The notes below the pieces were generated by a model that did not search any database, was not told the DNA's origin, and saw only the letters and a list, made by a program, of their open reading frames with translations. This document shows, piece by piece, positions 10,800 through 20,800 of a DNA stretch of 64,000 bases. The translations under genes and the position numbers were made by a program. This DNA comes from Tuctoria greenei (lineage: Eukaryota > Streptophyta > Magnoliopsida > Poales > Poaceae). Each line of letters starts with the position of its first letter. Position 1 is the stretch's first letter. The stretch covers positions 114,560,279 to 114,624,278 of the forward strand of contig JAYESD010000008.1 of NCBI GenBank assembly GCA_036927565.1, given 5' to 3'.

Positions 10800-11649
10800 C
10801 AACTTCGATCGACACTCCTTGGCCCAATGACCCTTCTTCCAGCACTTCCTACATTGGTCCCGCGGAATGTCCTTCCCGGAACCCCTCTTGTCCATTGACG
10901 CGCCCTTGCGGCCACCCTTCTTTGAAGACTCGACAACCCGTTCCTCCTCCACCTGCTTCTTCCACTCCTCCCGAGTGAGGTACAGCTGGCCATTATGAAC
11001 TCCTCCACTTTGCTACGTCGTGTCAAAGGTGTTTTCTGCAACCCTAAGTCGTCTCGTCACATCCAACAATGTGAGGGTCAACATGTCCAGCAACTCGTGA
11101 TTGCCACCACGATCTGTTCGAAGCATTCTGGAATGATTCGCAGAAGCTTCTGCACGACCACTGACTCCTCCAACGACTCGCCAAGTGAGGCAACGCGCGC
11201 CACCATGCTGCTCAGCCGGAGAGAAAAGTCATTGATCCTCCCGCCATGCTTGAAGGCGTCGGCCTCGAACTCATGCCGAAGTTGCTGCGCCGTTGTCTTC
11301 TTCACGCAGTTGGCCCCGAGCCGCATGAGGGCGATCGTTTCCCATGCTTCCTTCGTCGTCTTCTTCTCCCCGATCGTCGTGATCATCTCCGACGGGACAC
11401 GCTGACAAGGATGTCCAACGCCATCATGTCCTCCTGCTCGGCTATATTGCCTTTCTCCACCGCCTGCCACAGCAAGCGCGCCTTCAGCTTGATTTTTATC
11501 ATGACAGCCCTCTTCGCGTCATTGGCCTTGGTGAGTATGGGCAACCCGGTTCCCGTGTTCACCTCACGAACTGTCGGAGGGGGTGTTGGGTTGATCTTGC
11601 CGCCGGTGATGATGCCCTTGCTTGGAGGGGTCTGATCTTCCATCGTCAT
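10800..11649 (-). pseudogene. Copia A gag
   Basis: Broken minus-strand frames: 11649-11383 (LPILTKANDAKRAVMIKIKLKARLLW-AVE) and 11470-11078 (KTTKEAWETIALMRLGANC-KK and INDFSLRLSSMVARVASLGE). Then 11041-10799 includes a degraded zinc-knuckle and basic region. UBN2-type Gag, the same family as copia C gag at 23021-23745. Confidence 0.85.
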
Positions 11650-11695
11650 GGTACTGAATTTAACCCATGATCAAATCCGGCTCTAATGTCATGAT

Positions 11696-12210
11696 TGTTG
11701 GAAATCCGGTGACCGGTTGCACCCAAGATCAAATCCGGCGTTAGAGCCTAGGTGTGGCAGCGGCGCCACTTGAGGGGCCGGCGGCTAAGAGAGGAGAGGG
11801 AAGGGGAGAGAGAAGAGAAACCCTAGTCTGATACTATATTGGATGGGAAAGATTGGATTTCATTAATCTCACAAAGGGTACATATAGTGGTACAAAACTT
11901 AAGGGCCAAGAAACCCTAACTTGGGGGCCAAGGAGGACTAAACTGCCCCTATAGTACCCTAATACAAGTGCAGTCTAACATCTAACACTACCAATAAGAG
12001 ACTCTGTTTCTATTTTGGTGTTGCCGCACCTAGGCTGAGTCATACCCGGACTCTTCTATTTCCCTATTTTATCTCTAGATCAGAACAGGACTTAACTTCT
12101 TGATTGGACTCCTTCCTAATCTGCTTGTGCTGTCGTGGGGCCCCTGGTCCAGATTGGACCTGGACTGGGCCCATCTGTGTGCAGGACTGCAGGGACAGGG
12201 TCACACGTCA
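11696..12210 (-). repeat. Copia A 5' LTR
   Basis: Starts TGTTGGAAATCCGG and ends ...CACACGTCA, next to gag through a degraded primer-binding site (ATTAGAGCCGG). A central segment (about 11855-11980) recurs at 16697-16858 and 17415-17540. The partner LTR is absent. Confidence 0.7.
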
Positions 12211-12862
12211 TGGTGAGCTAAGGAGTTGCTTCAAACGATGTGCTTGCAAGAATGAAACCCGATGAAGAAGTTCGAACCAAGATTGATGAGTATGCAATGC
12301 TTTATTCAAACCAACGAGGGCCTATCTTTTCGAACATGATGGCACTACAATAAATTCAGCACAAATGCACTCGTATGTATTGATGCTTTGCTTGCTAATT
12401 TCTCCATTGTAATTATATTCCTAGTTGCTAACTAAAAATGTGTTTGCATTTGTCATTTTAGTTGATTAGTTGCCTTCATATGGTGGTCGAACCTTTGAAA
12501 TGCAAATATTTGCAAAGCGTCTAGTTAGTCTTTGTGCTTCATCATTCGGTTGTGAGCGAAATTGGAGTACATTTGAAAAGGTAAGTATTGTAGTTCCATA
12601 ATCCATATACTTTGAATATTGGCGTTACGTAATCCTTATACACATTTAGCTTCCCATTGTTGAATTTGTAGATGCACATAAAGAAAAGGACTCGGTTGCT
12701 ACACAAGAGGTTCAATGACTTAACTTTTGTTTCATACAACCGAAAGATGCAAAGTAGGTCTCAAAAGAGGGATAAAGCTGGTCCAAGTTATGACCCACTA
12801 GTCTTTGAAAATTTTGATTGGGACAATGAGTGGAGACTCATTGGTTGTTCACATCGGTAGAT
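12211..12862 (+). pseudogene. hAT transposase, 3' part with hATC dimerisation domain
   Basis: Resumes the transposase after copia A: LARMKPDEEVRTKIDEYAM (about 12240-12300). After an intron ending at about 12460 comes LPSYGGRTFEMQIFAKRL, then SLCASSFGCERNWSTFEK, the hallmark hATC motif. A further 91-bp intron (12581-12671, GTAAGT...TAG) separates it from HIKKRTRLLHKRFNDLTFV-YNRKM and DPLVFENFDWDNEW. A TAG at 12467-12469 replaces a Trp of the family's DWWPSYGG. The hATC region mediates dimerisation. An acidic C-terminal tail region extends to about 13100 in broken frame. Confidence 0.9.
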
Positions 12863-13329
12863 ATAATGATGATATTCTTAACCTTACATGGGATCATGTT
12901 GATTAAGCGGTTGCAGCATCAAGCTCGCTTCGAGGTCGCAACCTTCCAAGACAAGCTAGTAAGATGAACACCTATCAAAGGCGTGCAAGAATGCGGACAC
13001 AAGAAGTTGAGGAAGATGAAGAAGATGCTAATGATTCAGACTTGGAGGAAGATCCACATGATGACTTGGGGCGAAGAAGGTTCTGATGGGGACGATGATG
13101 GAGAAGAAAGTGAGTCTACAATTCCCAATGCGTTCGATGATGAATATTAAGAGATGAGAGTGGCTATCTACTATTATCTATTAGTTATGTTAGACTTTTC
13201 GTCTATTATGTCGGTTTATGTTGAACTACTTTTATTTGCTAATTGGTACTTATATCCTTATCTATTTGAAATTTGGGACTGCATTCCTATATTTTTATAT
13301 TGTTACATATTACTAAGGCATCGCCTCGC
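12863..13329 (+). other. 3' region of the transposase-bearing hAT
   Basis: Contains a Glu/Asp-rich coding remnant (about 12990-13100, EVEEDEEDANDSDLEEDPHDD) and AT-rich 3' sequence. Ends at the left TSD of the 13330 hAT (CGCCTCGC, 13322-13329). Confidence 0.55.
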
Positions 13330-13832
13330 CAGTGTTGTAAAGGAGCGCCCGGACGCCTAGGCGCCCATGAGGCACCTGGACGCCCAGGCGCCCGCCTGCG
13401 TCGGCGGTGGCTGCGGCCGGTGGCGGCAGCAGCGAGAGGGAGTCTGCGGCAGCGAGAGAATGCGTGGCGACGGCAGCGGGAGAGAGTCGAGCGTCCCGGG
13501 AGCTGCAGATCGCGCGAGATGGGCCGTAAGTCAGCCCATAAAATCCCAACAGTCGGATCTCCACATCAGAACATATAAAAACGGTTTTAACCTAACCCTA
13601 AAACACTTTTCTCTCTTCCTCTCTTTTCTCTCCACCAGCAGCGGCGGCGGCCGCCGCGCCCACGGCGACCGGCGGCCGCGCCCACTTCACGACGGCTAGA
13701 GGTGGTATCGCAGCGAGGGATGGGCGGGGGTGACACCGACAAGCGGCGGACGGCGACATTGCACTTTCAGGCGAGGCGTCCGATCTAGAGCGACTGGACG
13801 CCTAGGCGTCGGGCGATGCCTGGACAACACTG
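13330..13832. mobile_element. Non-autonomous hAT element (503 bp)
   Basis: TIRs CAGTGTTGTAAAGGAGCGCC and, reverse-complemented from the right end, CAGTGTTGTCCAGGCATCGCC. Flanks CGCCTCGC (13322-13329) and CACCTCGC (13833-13840) match 7 of 8, an 8-bp hAT TSD. Subterminal CGCCTAGGCG palindromes lie next to both TIRs. No transposase; the ORFs inside are GC-rich shadows. Inserted in the right subterminal region of the transposase-bearing hAT. Confidence 0.88.
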
Positions 13833-14373
13833 CACCTCGCCTTACGCCTCATTACTCAAGGGGTAAAAAGGGGGCGATCGTCTTAGGTCGCCTTACCGCC
13901 TTAGTAACTATGGATGCAGAGGACGAGGGAGCGCGGGGCTGGTGGTAGGAGGGGGGGGGGGGTGCACCCACGGGTAGAGGACAAAGGGGCGCTTGCCCTT
14001 AGAGGGAGCAATCAGGACAGGGTGAGGTGCAGATCTAGCAGCAGGCGGAGGTCCTGGCGACAGAGGCTCCTGCGTTCATGGAGACGTGGAGCGCTGACTG
14101 GAGCAAGACAGGTTGTAGGAAGATTGGGCTGAGCTGAAGACACACAGGAGGCAGAGATGCAGGAGAGCCTGGAAATATTAGAGAGTGCAGGTGCAGTTGG
14201 ATGGGGCAAAATCAGTCCAGAATAGCAAAAATATGCATATAGTGTTGAATTTTTTTAGACCATCACTGCTACAGTGCACAACGTCTAGGCCCCGCCTAGA
14301 AACGCCTAGGCACGCTTAGGCTCTAGACAGGATGTCATCCCCTGCTTTGCGCCTAGCGTCTTTTGGAACCTTG

Positions 14374-14740
14374 GTGTTGCCATTGTACAATATTAGTTCT
14401 AAAAGTAGTTGGGACGTGTGAGCCCAACCATTCCATCTATAGCCATGGATGAAAGTTGGGTTTGGGAACAACCTCTCATTAGTGAGCAGGTAGGGAACTA
14501 GTGGACCACAAATCAGAAAAGTAAAATAAAGTACTTCCAACAACAACAAATCCTTCCCGTCCCAAGCAATTTGGGGTAGACTCAAGGTCAAACCTACAAG
14601 AACTAGTAAGAAAAATTAAAAGAATTAAAAGGTTCTTAAGATGTTAATCTTAAACAAGGTTATCTAGCATTAATGATAGTCAAAGCACAGTTCCATCCAC
14701 ACAAGTTTTGAATATCGTCAGGTGTATGAGAAACTTACAC
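14374..14740 (-). other. Intron 5 sequence next to exon 5, with a possible LINE/SINE tail
   Basis: On the minus strand it starts with the exon 5 donor (GTGTAAGT). A segment near 14545-14585 reads (minus) CCCCAAATTGCTTGGGAC followed by TTGTTGTTG, resembling grass LINE/SINE 3' tails. No TSD was established. No coding sequence was seen. Confidence 0.35.
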
Positions 14741-14871
14741 TCGGTAACTTTCATTGAACCAGGTGAATCTACTTGAAGCCAAACATAAAATGTTGAGTAA
14801 AGTATTGCCACACCAAATACAGCCATGCAAACAACCACAATAGCTGAGAAACCACCAGCACGGACGGCAAT
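14741..14871 (-). CDS. AVP2: Pyrophosphatase coding exon 5
   Basis: Encodes IAVRAGGFSAIVVV through FYVWLQVDSPGSMKVT plus two bases (GA), matching the family's SMKVTD. Donor GTGTAAGT; 14739 is an alternative end. The acceptor is CTCAACAG. One hydrophobic segment. A Cys in VVVCMAV replaces the usual Gly. Confidence 0.92.
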
Positions 14872-17800
14872 CTGTTGAGGGGTTAGTCATGATTTGACAA
14901 TATCGTGGAAGAAATACATGAAAGTACACCAAGGATGAGAGAAAAACCTGCAATGCTTCCCTTGCAGAGCGCCGAGCAGCACTGGAAACTCTAACATTTG
15001 CACGTACAGAGACCCACATCCCAACAAAGCCAGCTATTCCAGAACATAAGGCTCCAAGGAGAAAAGAAGCAACTGTAATATATGCAGATGTTGCCCTGCA
15101 TATTCATGAGATTTATGAGTTGTCAGGATATTGTTATAACTATGTTTCAGATAATAGTGAAAATCACCTTCCTAAACCAGATGCCTCCTGTTGCGGGGTG
15201 GTAGTGCGAAAGAGATAAATGCCAAGGATGACAAAGGCCAGAATAAAAGCCATTTTCGAAATAGTTCCATATTGTGTCCTAAAAAATCCTTCAGCGCCGT
15301 CTCGTATTGCATCAGATATCTGGCAAAACAACGCACTGGCTTAGTAATGCATACAGCATAATCTGACATGTCATGATGTCAAGAACTCAATGATGATAGA
15401 AAAATACAAAAAAAAAAAACAAAATATGGTAAATAACAGATGGGCAACATGAATGTGAGCTATAACACACCATCAAATTTTATAATTCCAAATCTACATA
15501 GCGACCACTAATTTGCATTTGGCAACATCAATAAGTCAATAGTATATCATCACACCATGGACAAAAATAACATTGAATAGTTCATCACACCATGCTGCTT
15601 CATGAGCAAAAATGCCAGGTTCAGCTTCTCAAGTACAGGGTAAAATGGTCATCTGAAGCCCAAACCCCAGCTCTTTTTGTTTTCCCCTTTATTTGGTCCA
15701 TTAACGGTCTGTTACTTACTGATGCTTCATATGGCTCACTTACTGGTGCTTCATATGGCTCAACAATTGTGCTACATTATTTTGCTAAAATGATGTTTAT
15801 GTTGAATTAATCATGTTATCCAGAATAGAATAGAGATTAGGAGGTGTTCAGATCCGAACGCAATAGATTAGAGGTAAAGTCCAAGTCAGTTTAGTAAGAG
15901 GAGTCTTAGTCTATGTGGGGATTTGAGTCACATGTAAGGGGCTTATATAATAGCCGGCCTAGCCCCTCCCCATGGTTGATTTAATTCAATTAGAAAGTTT
16001 ATCGAGATCGGAATTCCAACAATTGGTATCAAGAGCTAGAGTTAGGGATCCTATCCGCTGCCCCATCGTGCATCGGGGCTGGCCAGTAACGGGTGAAGGC
16101 GATGAAGGCGCGAGTAGATCGCATCAAGGCGACCTGAACCGAGCGAGCCCAGAGGAGAAGCGCGCACGAACCTCGCAGATTGAGATCGACGAAGCTCGGC
16201 AGGCTTGCGGCAAATCTCGACGCAAGCGAGATCTAGCGTGTCTAGCGGCAACGGTTGAACAAATCAAAGCGGAGAGGCGCTGCGAAGGTAGTAGGCGCGT
16301 CGGCAGGTGGCGCTTGAGTGCAGAAGACGAATCACACGGCGGGGCGAGCACGAGAATCGGAGGCGTTGCGGCGCGGGGCAGGCTAGAGGAGTTGCACGGT
16401 GTCACGAGCACCGACGCCGACGCCGACTCGTGCAGTCTCACCCCATGGGCGAGGACGAGGAGGGCGGAGACCCGCCAGCTCCTCTCTGACACCCAGTGTT
16501 TTTGAGACGTCGCCTAGCAACACCTAGGTGTCCAGTCGCTTTGCCACGAATGCCAAGGGTCCTCGCCTCGCTTGGATCGAGCATGGCACCCGCCTGGGAC
16601 GGCGAGGCCTCGTCACGGCGCCTAGGTGTCGAGCTCGGGCGAGCGCCTAGGACGCCAGCCGCGTCAAGCAAGTAAGGCTAGAGGCAGGAGGAGGGTGAGA
16701 GAATTAGAGGGGAATTATTAATTCCATTCATCAGCCAAGGGGTACATATATATGGGTACAAAACTTAAGGGCCAAGGAACCCTAACTTGAGGGCCAAGGA
16801 GCCTAATACAAAAGGACCAAACTGCCCCTATAGTACCCTAATACAAGTGCAGTCTAACACCCCCCGCAGTCCCAACACCTACAACACCTAGAGGCAGGGA
16901 GGACAACAGCGGACATCCAGGAGGTGACGCCGGGGGGAGGGTCGCCGGCCGGTCTGGCGGTGGCGGAGCCGTGCGGCCTGGGGAGGAAGGTTGCGGGCCC
17001 GGCGGCTGTGGTGAGCCCCCCGGCGGCGGCGAGCCCTCTGGCAGTAGCGGCGGCTCCGAGGTGGCCGGTCGCAGAGCCGGGTGCTGCAGGGACGGCCATC
17101 CCGGGGGAGAGGTCGACGGGACTGGCGGCACCCGCGCCGTGGCCGGTCAGCCCAAGGGAGGTGGCGGCGGGGCCGACGGCGCCCGATCCAGGGCCAGCCG
17201 GCCCGAGGGAGGTGGCGACGGGGCCGGCGGCGCCCGATCCGGAGCCGGCCAGCCCGAGGGGGCGGCGGGGACGACGGGGGGAAGAGAGGACGGCGGCGGC
17301 GCGACCGGCGGCAGCAGAGGCGGTGTGCCGGCGGCGGCGGCGCCCTGCGCGCCCGTGGCTGGAAAGCCAGGCATCGGGAGGAGGAGAGAGAGGGGAGAGA
17401 AGAGAGAATTTGATACCAAATTAGAGGGGAATTATTAATTCCATTAATCGGCCAAGGTATATGGGTACAAAATTTAAGGGCTAAGGAACCCTAACTTGAG
17501 GGCCAAGGAGCCTAATACAAAAGGACTAAACTGCCCCTATAGAGGAGAAAAGGGGAGCAAAGGTGCGCTTGATTTGTGATCTCAAGAAGACGAAGCAGGG
17601 GCGGAGGGCGGATCGGTGATCTCTAGAAGAAGCATGGGCCGCGGCCGGAACGGACGATGTTTGGAAGACGAAGAAAAGCATGGGGCAGTGGCTAGATAAG
17701 AATTAGGGTTAAAAAGGGAACCAGAAGAGGGGTTGAAGGTGTTGACTTATTGGGCCTTAAAATATGCCTTTCGCGGCCCATTCGCGACTCCCATCTCCGC

Positions 17801-20800
17801 CATCCGATCCTAACCACCTCTGACTCGATCCCTGCTGCCTTCGCCTGGATCGATGGTCGCCTTCGCTCCATGGCTGCCTCCCCTCCCCTGCAATAGCCGC
17901 CCCCCCTGCTGCCTTGCCTGGCTTCCTGGCCCCCTCCCTTCCCCTACACTGATCGCGCCCGCCTAGGCGCCTAGTCATCAAGGCGGTAGGCGAGCGCCTA
18001 GGCGGTCGGGCGCTGTTTTAAAACCCTGCCGACGACGTGTTCCTGTACCGCGAGACGCGACCGCTATCCGAGATGCAACTCGAAGAGTCTCCCGAGGCCA
18101 CGATGGCGCGCGCGGTCTATGAGGAGCTCGACAAGCATGCACGGGTCCAGATCTTAGGTGCCACAGGCGTGCACGTGGAGAAGCGGGGGTCGTCATCCTA
18201 TCTGGGGCTCCACGCGGTGTACACCAAACTGGTGGGCGCAGAGCGAGAGGATGGCGGTCGACTCGGTCCTATTGATGGCACGTGTCTTGATGCAGAGCAA
18301 ACGACAACTAGGGTTTCTAGAGGACGGAGAACAGAGGAAGACAATAAGAGCTCAATTGGGCCTTGGTGGGCTGGTTGGCATGTGGGCTTGTTGACTAAGT
18401 GGAGAGGTGGCTGCGCTAGAGCAGCTCGACCCAATTTGTTGGTCAGGTGGGACGTGTTAGGCCCAGTAACGGGTTGGACCAGAGGATCTAGGGGCTTGGT
18501 GGTCAGGTGGTTGTATTGGTGCTAGATTCGTGCTCGCGATGATGTGTTCATCCCAGGAGTGATGTGTTCACCCCAAATTCATGCTTGTGATGATGTGTTC
18601 ATCCCAAGAGATGATATGTTCGTCCCATAGGTCTTGAAGATGTGTTCTTCCTAAAGTCGTACGGATGATGTGTTCGTCACATGAATGATGTGTTCATCCC
18701 ATAATCGTGCAGGGTGGAGTATTCATCTTGGAGTGAAGTTATGTCCACCCCAAAATGTGTGTAGGATGGAATAGGTGTGTCTCCATCCTAAATTAGTGTG
18801 AGTGTCCTACAAAACATGATTAAGGTAGACCATTGTTGAGTTGATCATGTTAATATGTTATCTAGAATAGAATAGAGATTAAGGGGTATCCAGATCCGGA
18901 CGCAATAGATTAGAGGTGGAGTCCAAGTCAGTTTAGAAAGATGAGTTCTAGTCTATGTGGGGAGTCACATGTAAGGAGCTTATACAATAGCCCGCATAGC
19001 CCCCGTTTGATTTAATCCAATCTAGACAGTTTATTGAGATCAGAATTTCAACAGTTTTACATTATTGCATGTCCTACTCTACTGTGACTTTGTATAAGTA
19101 GTGAATGATCTCATGCAAGGTGAAGTAATGTGCCCAATTTTCAGTTGCATCAGTTCATATGGCCGCATCTCAGCATCCAAACGTTGCACCTCAGATAAAT
19201 GTCACTCTATAAGACAACTCTACAACCCAGTAACCCACACAAAGGAATGCAGGGATGACCTAAAATGGACATCCATACATAATGAAAGCTCTATCAAGGA
19301 TCGAGATCGTGCAATTGCCCGAGTGGCCAGCGACTGCGGATGGCAACACTGCCGCCCGGGTTCGATTCCCAAAAATCGAACTTTGGGCTTCTCACCGGGA
19401 TTTATTTCCAAATAATGTTTCAGGTGCCTCTCATGTGTGAAGACATAATAGTAGAGCAACATCTCCGTCGCACATCAGAACTTGATGGATTCTGATGATT
19501 TCTCGAAGGACGCAGGGGTAGAAGTTGTGTAGTTGTAGGCTGCATATGTGTGAGGATGTGTAGGTGTGCGTGGATGTAAAAAAAAGTTCTATCAAGGATC
19601 TGATATAACTTCTCAATATAATAGCTCAAAAAACAACAATTGAATCTTAAATCTGCAGTATAAATAAGCATAGTTCTTGTTCAGGTTGAATGGTTAATAA
19701 ATCTTAAATCTGCAAGATAAACAGGCAGAATTTTAGAGTTAAAGATAGGCACAGCAAGTCAGCAATGGTGATATACACCACTTTGCAGACATAGTGAAAA
19801 GTAAAACAGTAAACATTTAGAAAATGAATATGTTGGTACATTCTCAGCAAGCCAAATCAGAGCATATTTTATACCTCAGACATTTCTGGAGGCCCTTCAT
19901 CCTTAGCAAGAACCCACTTTGTGAGATAAAGTGAGAAGAATAAACTGAGGGTACATATACAGAATACAAAGACCACAATCGGTGATGTACTGGCTCCTAC
20001 ATAGAAAACACCACTGATGACCAAAAGAAAAAGAATAAGCAAGGCACGGGGATTTATCCTCATCAGCATGTGGAAGACCTGTTGTATCCAAAAAAGGAAC
20101 TGAATGAAAAAAAAGGAAAAATATCACGATGTTAATCATGCCACTTAAATAAAATATGCTGACCAATGAGCAGAAATGTACGCTCCAAGGACTTTTATTT
20201 ATCAGACATTGCTTATTAGAAGAAAAATTCCGAAAATCATGCAGGCGGCTTAGAAAACTTGACAAGAATCAGCGAATAGTTTGATGAAAAATACAGATTA
20301 AAACATACAATTCTATGTTGCCCAATTTACTTCAATATGCCTTATTTGAAAGGACGTGATTTTTGTCCACGCTCCACGGATTCTGTCATCTCATTAACAA
20401 GTTCAGATGTTGCAATGTTTCATAAATCTATCAAACAAAATCATGAAGTTAAGTAAATCTATCAAATTCATACATGTCAAGAACCGAAATATACAATAAT
20501 CAATGTGGCATTATCATCAATTCATCATGCACGAGCGAGTTATATTGTTTTAATCTCAAAATCAAATATGAATTTGAAATTGACATTTTACAAGTTTACT
20601 TCTTTACTGTATACATCATTTTTTGTGACACATTTGAACCTGTTGAATTATGCATTTTTGCTTAAAGGGACAACTGAACCCCTGGATACCAATGAATTTC
20701 CCTATATGAAATTCCATACAAATACAAATAAAAACGAACAGAGTTTACAAAAGTCGATATTGAGACCTAAATACAATTTTAAATATGCAAACCAAGGTTA

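Larger units (their letters stand above)
3576..12210 (-). mobile_element. Copia A: 3'-truncated Ty1/copia element, itself split by copia B
   Basis: On the minus strand the order is 5' LTR (11696-12210), gag (about 11650-10800), protease (about 10770-10350), integrase (10290-9648, then 3959-3604). RT, RNase H and the 3' LTR are missing; the sequence passes straight into hAT transposase at about 3576. The right junction is also hAT transposase (about 12211). Copia B is inserted inside its integrase C-terminal region with a perfect 5-bp TSD. Confidence 0.75.
1358..13912 (+). mobile_element. Transposase-bearing hAT element, nested in the outer hAT
   Basis: The right end is clear: the reverse complement of 13897-13912 is CATAGTTACTAAGGCG, the same terminus as the complete hAT at 25721-26406. 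The left end CATTGGTACTAATGTG (1358-1373) matches it at 12 of 16 positions and is followed by GCTAAGGC-type subterminal repeats (1400-1500). The candidate TSDs (GGAGCGGG and GATGCAGA) match only 4 of 8, most differences being transitions, so the left boundary is tentative. It encloses a hAT transposase gene (1957-3575 and 12211-12862), a copia insertion, and a small hAT (13330-13832). Confidence 0.55.
1183..14373. mobile_element. Outer hAT element (non-autonomous), split by later insertions
   Basis: Left end CAGGGTTCCAAAAGG (1183-1197) is inverted at the right end: the reverse complement of 14359-14373 is CAAGGTTCCAAAAGA. The flanks are GTATTGCT (1175-1182) and GTGTTGCC (14374-14381), identical at 6 of 8 positions with only transitions between them, as expected for an aged 8-bp hAT TSD. 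Its own sequence appears to be about 1183-1357 and 13913-14373, both G-rich and with CGCCTAGG-like subterminal motifs; the rest is later insertion. It sits in the intron after exon 5 of the pyrophosphatase gene. Confidence 0.65.
16494..18028. mobile_element. Non-autonomous hAT element inside the small LTR element
   Basis: Left end CAGTGTTTTTGAGACGTCGC; reverse complement of the right end CAGGGTTTTAAAACAGCGCC. CGCCTAGGCG-type motifs flank both ends (16510-16660 and 17955-18005). Candidate 8-bp TSDs CTGACACC and CCGACGAC match 5 of 8. The interior is very GC-rich and contains two copies of a copia A LTR segment. Confidence 0.65.
15800..19053 (+). mobile_element. Small non-autonomous LTR retrotransposon in intron 2
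   Basis: LTRs at 15800-16021 and 18834-19053 (TGTTGA...CAACA, about 220 bp) are clear direct repeats. Flanks GTTTA and GTTTT (15795-15799, 19054-19058) match 4 of 5. Just inside the 5' LTR is ATTGGTATCAAGAGCTAGAG, an initiator-Met-type primer-binding site, indicating plus orientation. The internal region has no gag or pol; a hAT (16494-18028) and a short tandem repeat (18536-18770) account for much of it. It probably depends on a copia partner. Confidence 0.85.

Noticed and set aside
16838..17438. Overlapping long ORFs in several frames (Gly/Pro/Ala/Arg-rich)
   Set aside because: All frames of a very GC-rich repeat are open at once; no domain, no conservation signal, and the block lies inside a TE.
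18536..18770. CRISPR-like array
   Set aside because: Spacing and unit length vary, there are no unique spacers, and the context is a plant LTR element.
19303..19385. Possible tRNA gene
   Set aside because: The B box is perfect, but no acceptor-stem pairing was found and the unit continues into a SINE body with A-rich tail and TSDs.
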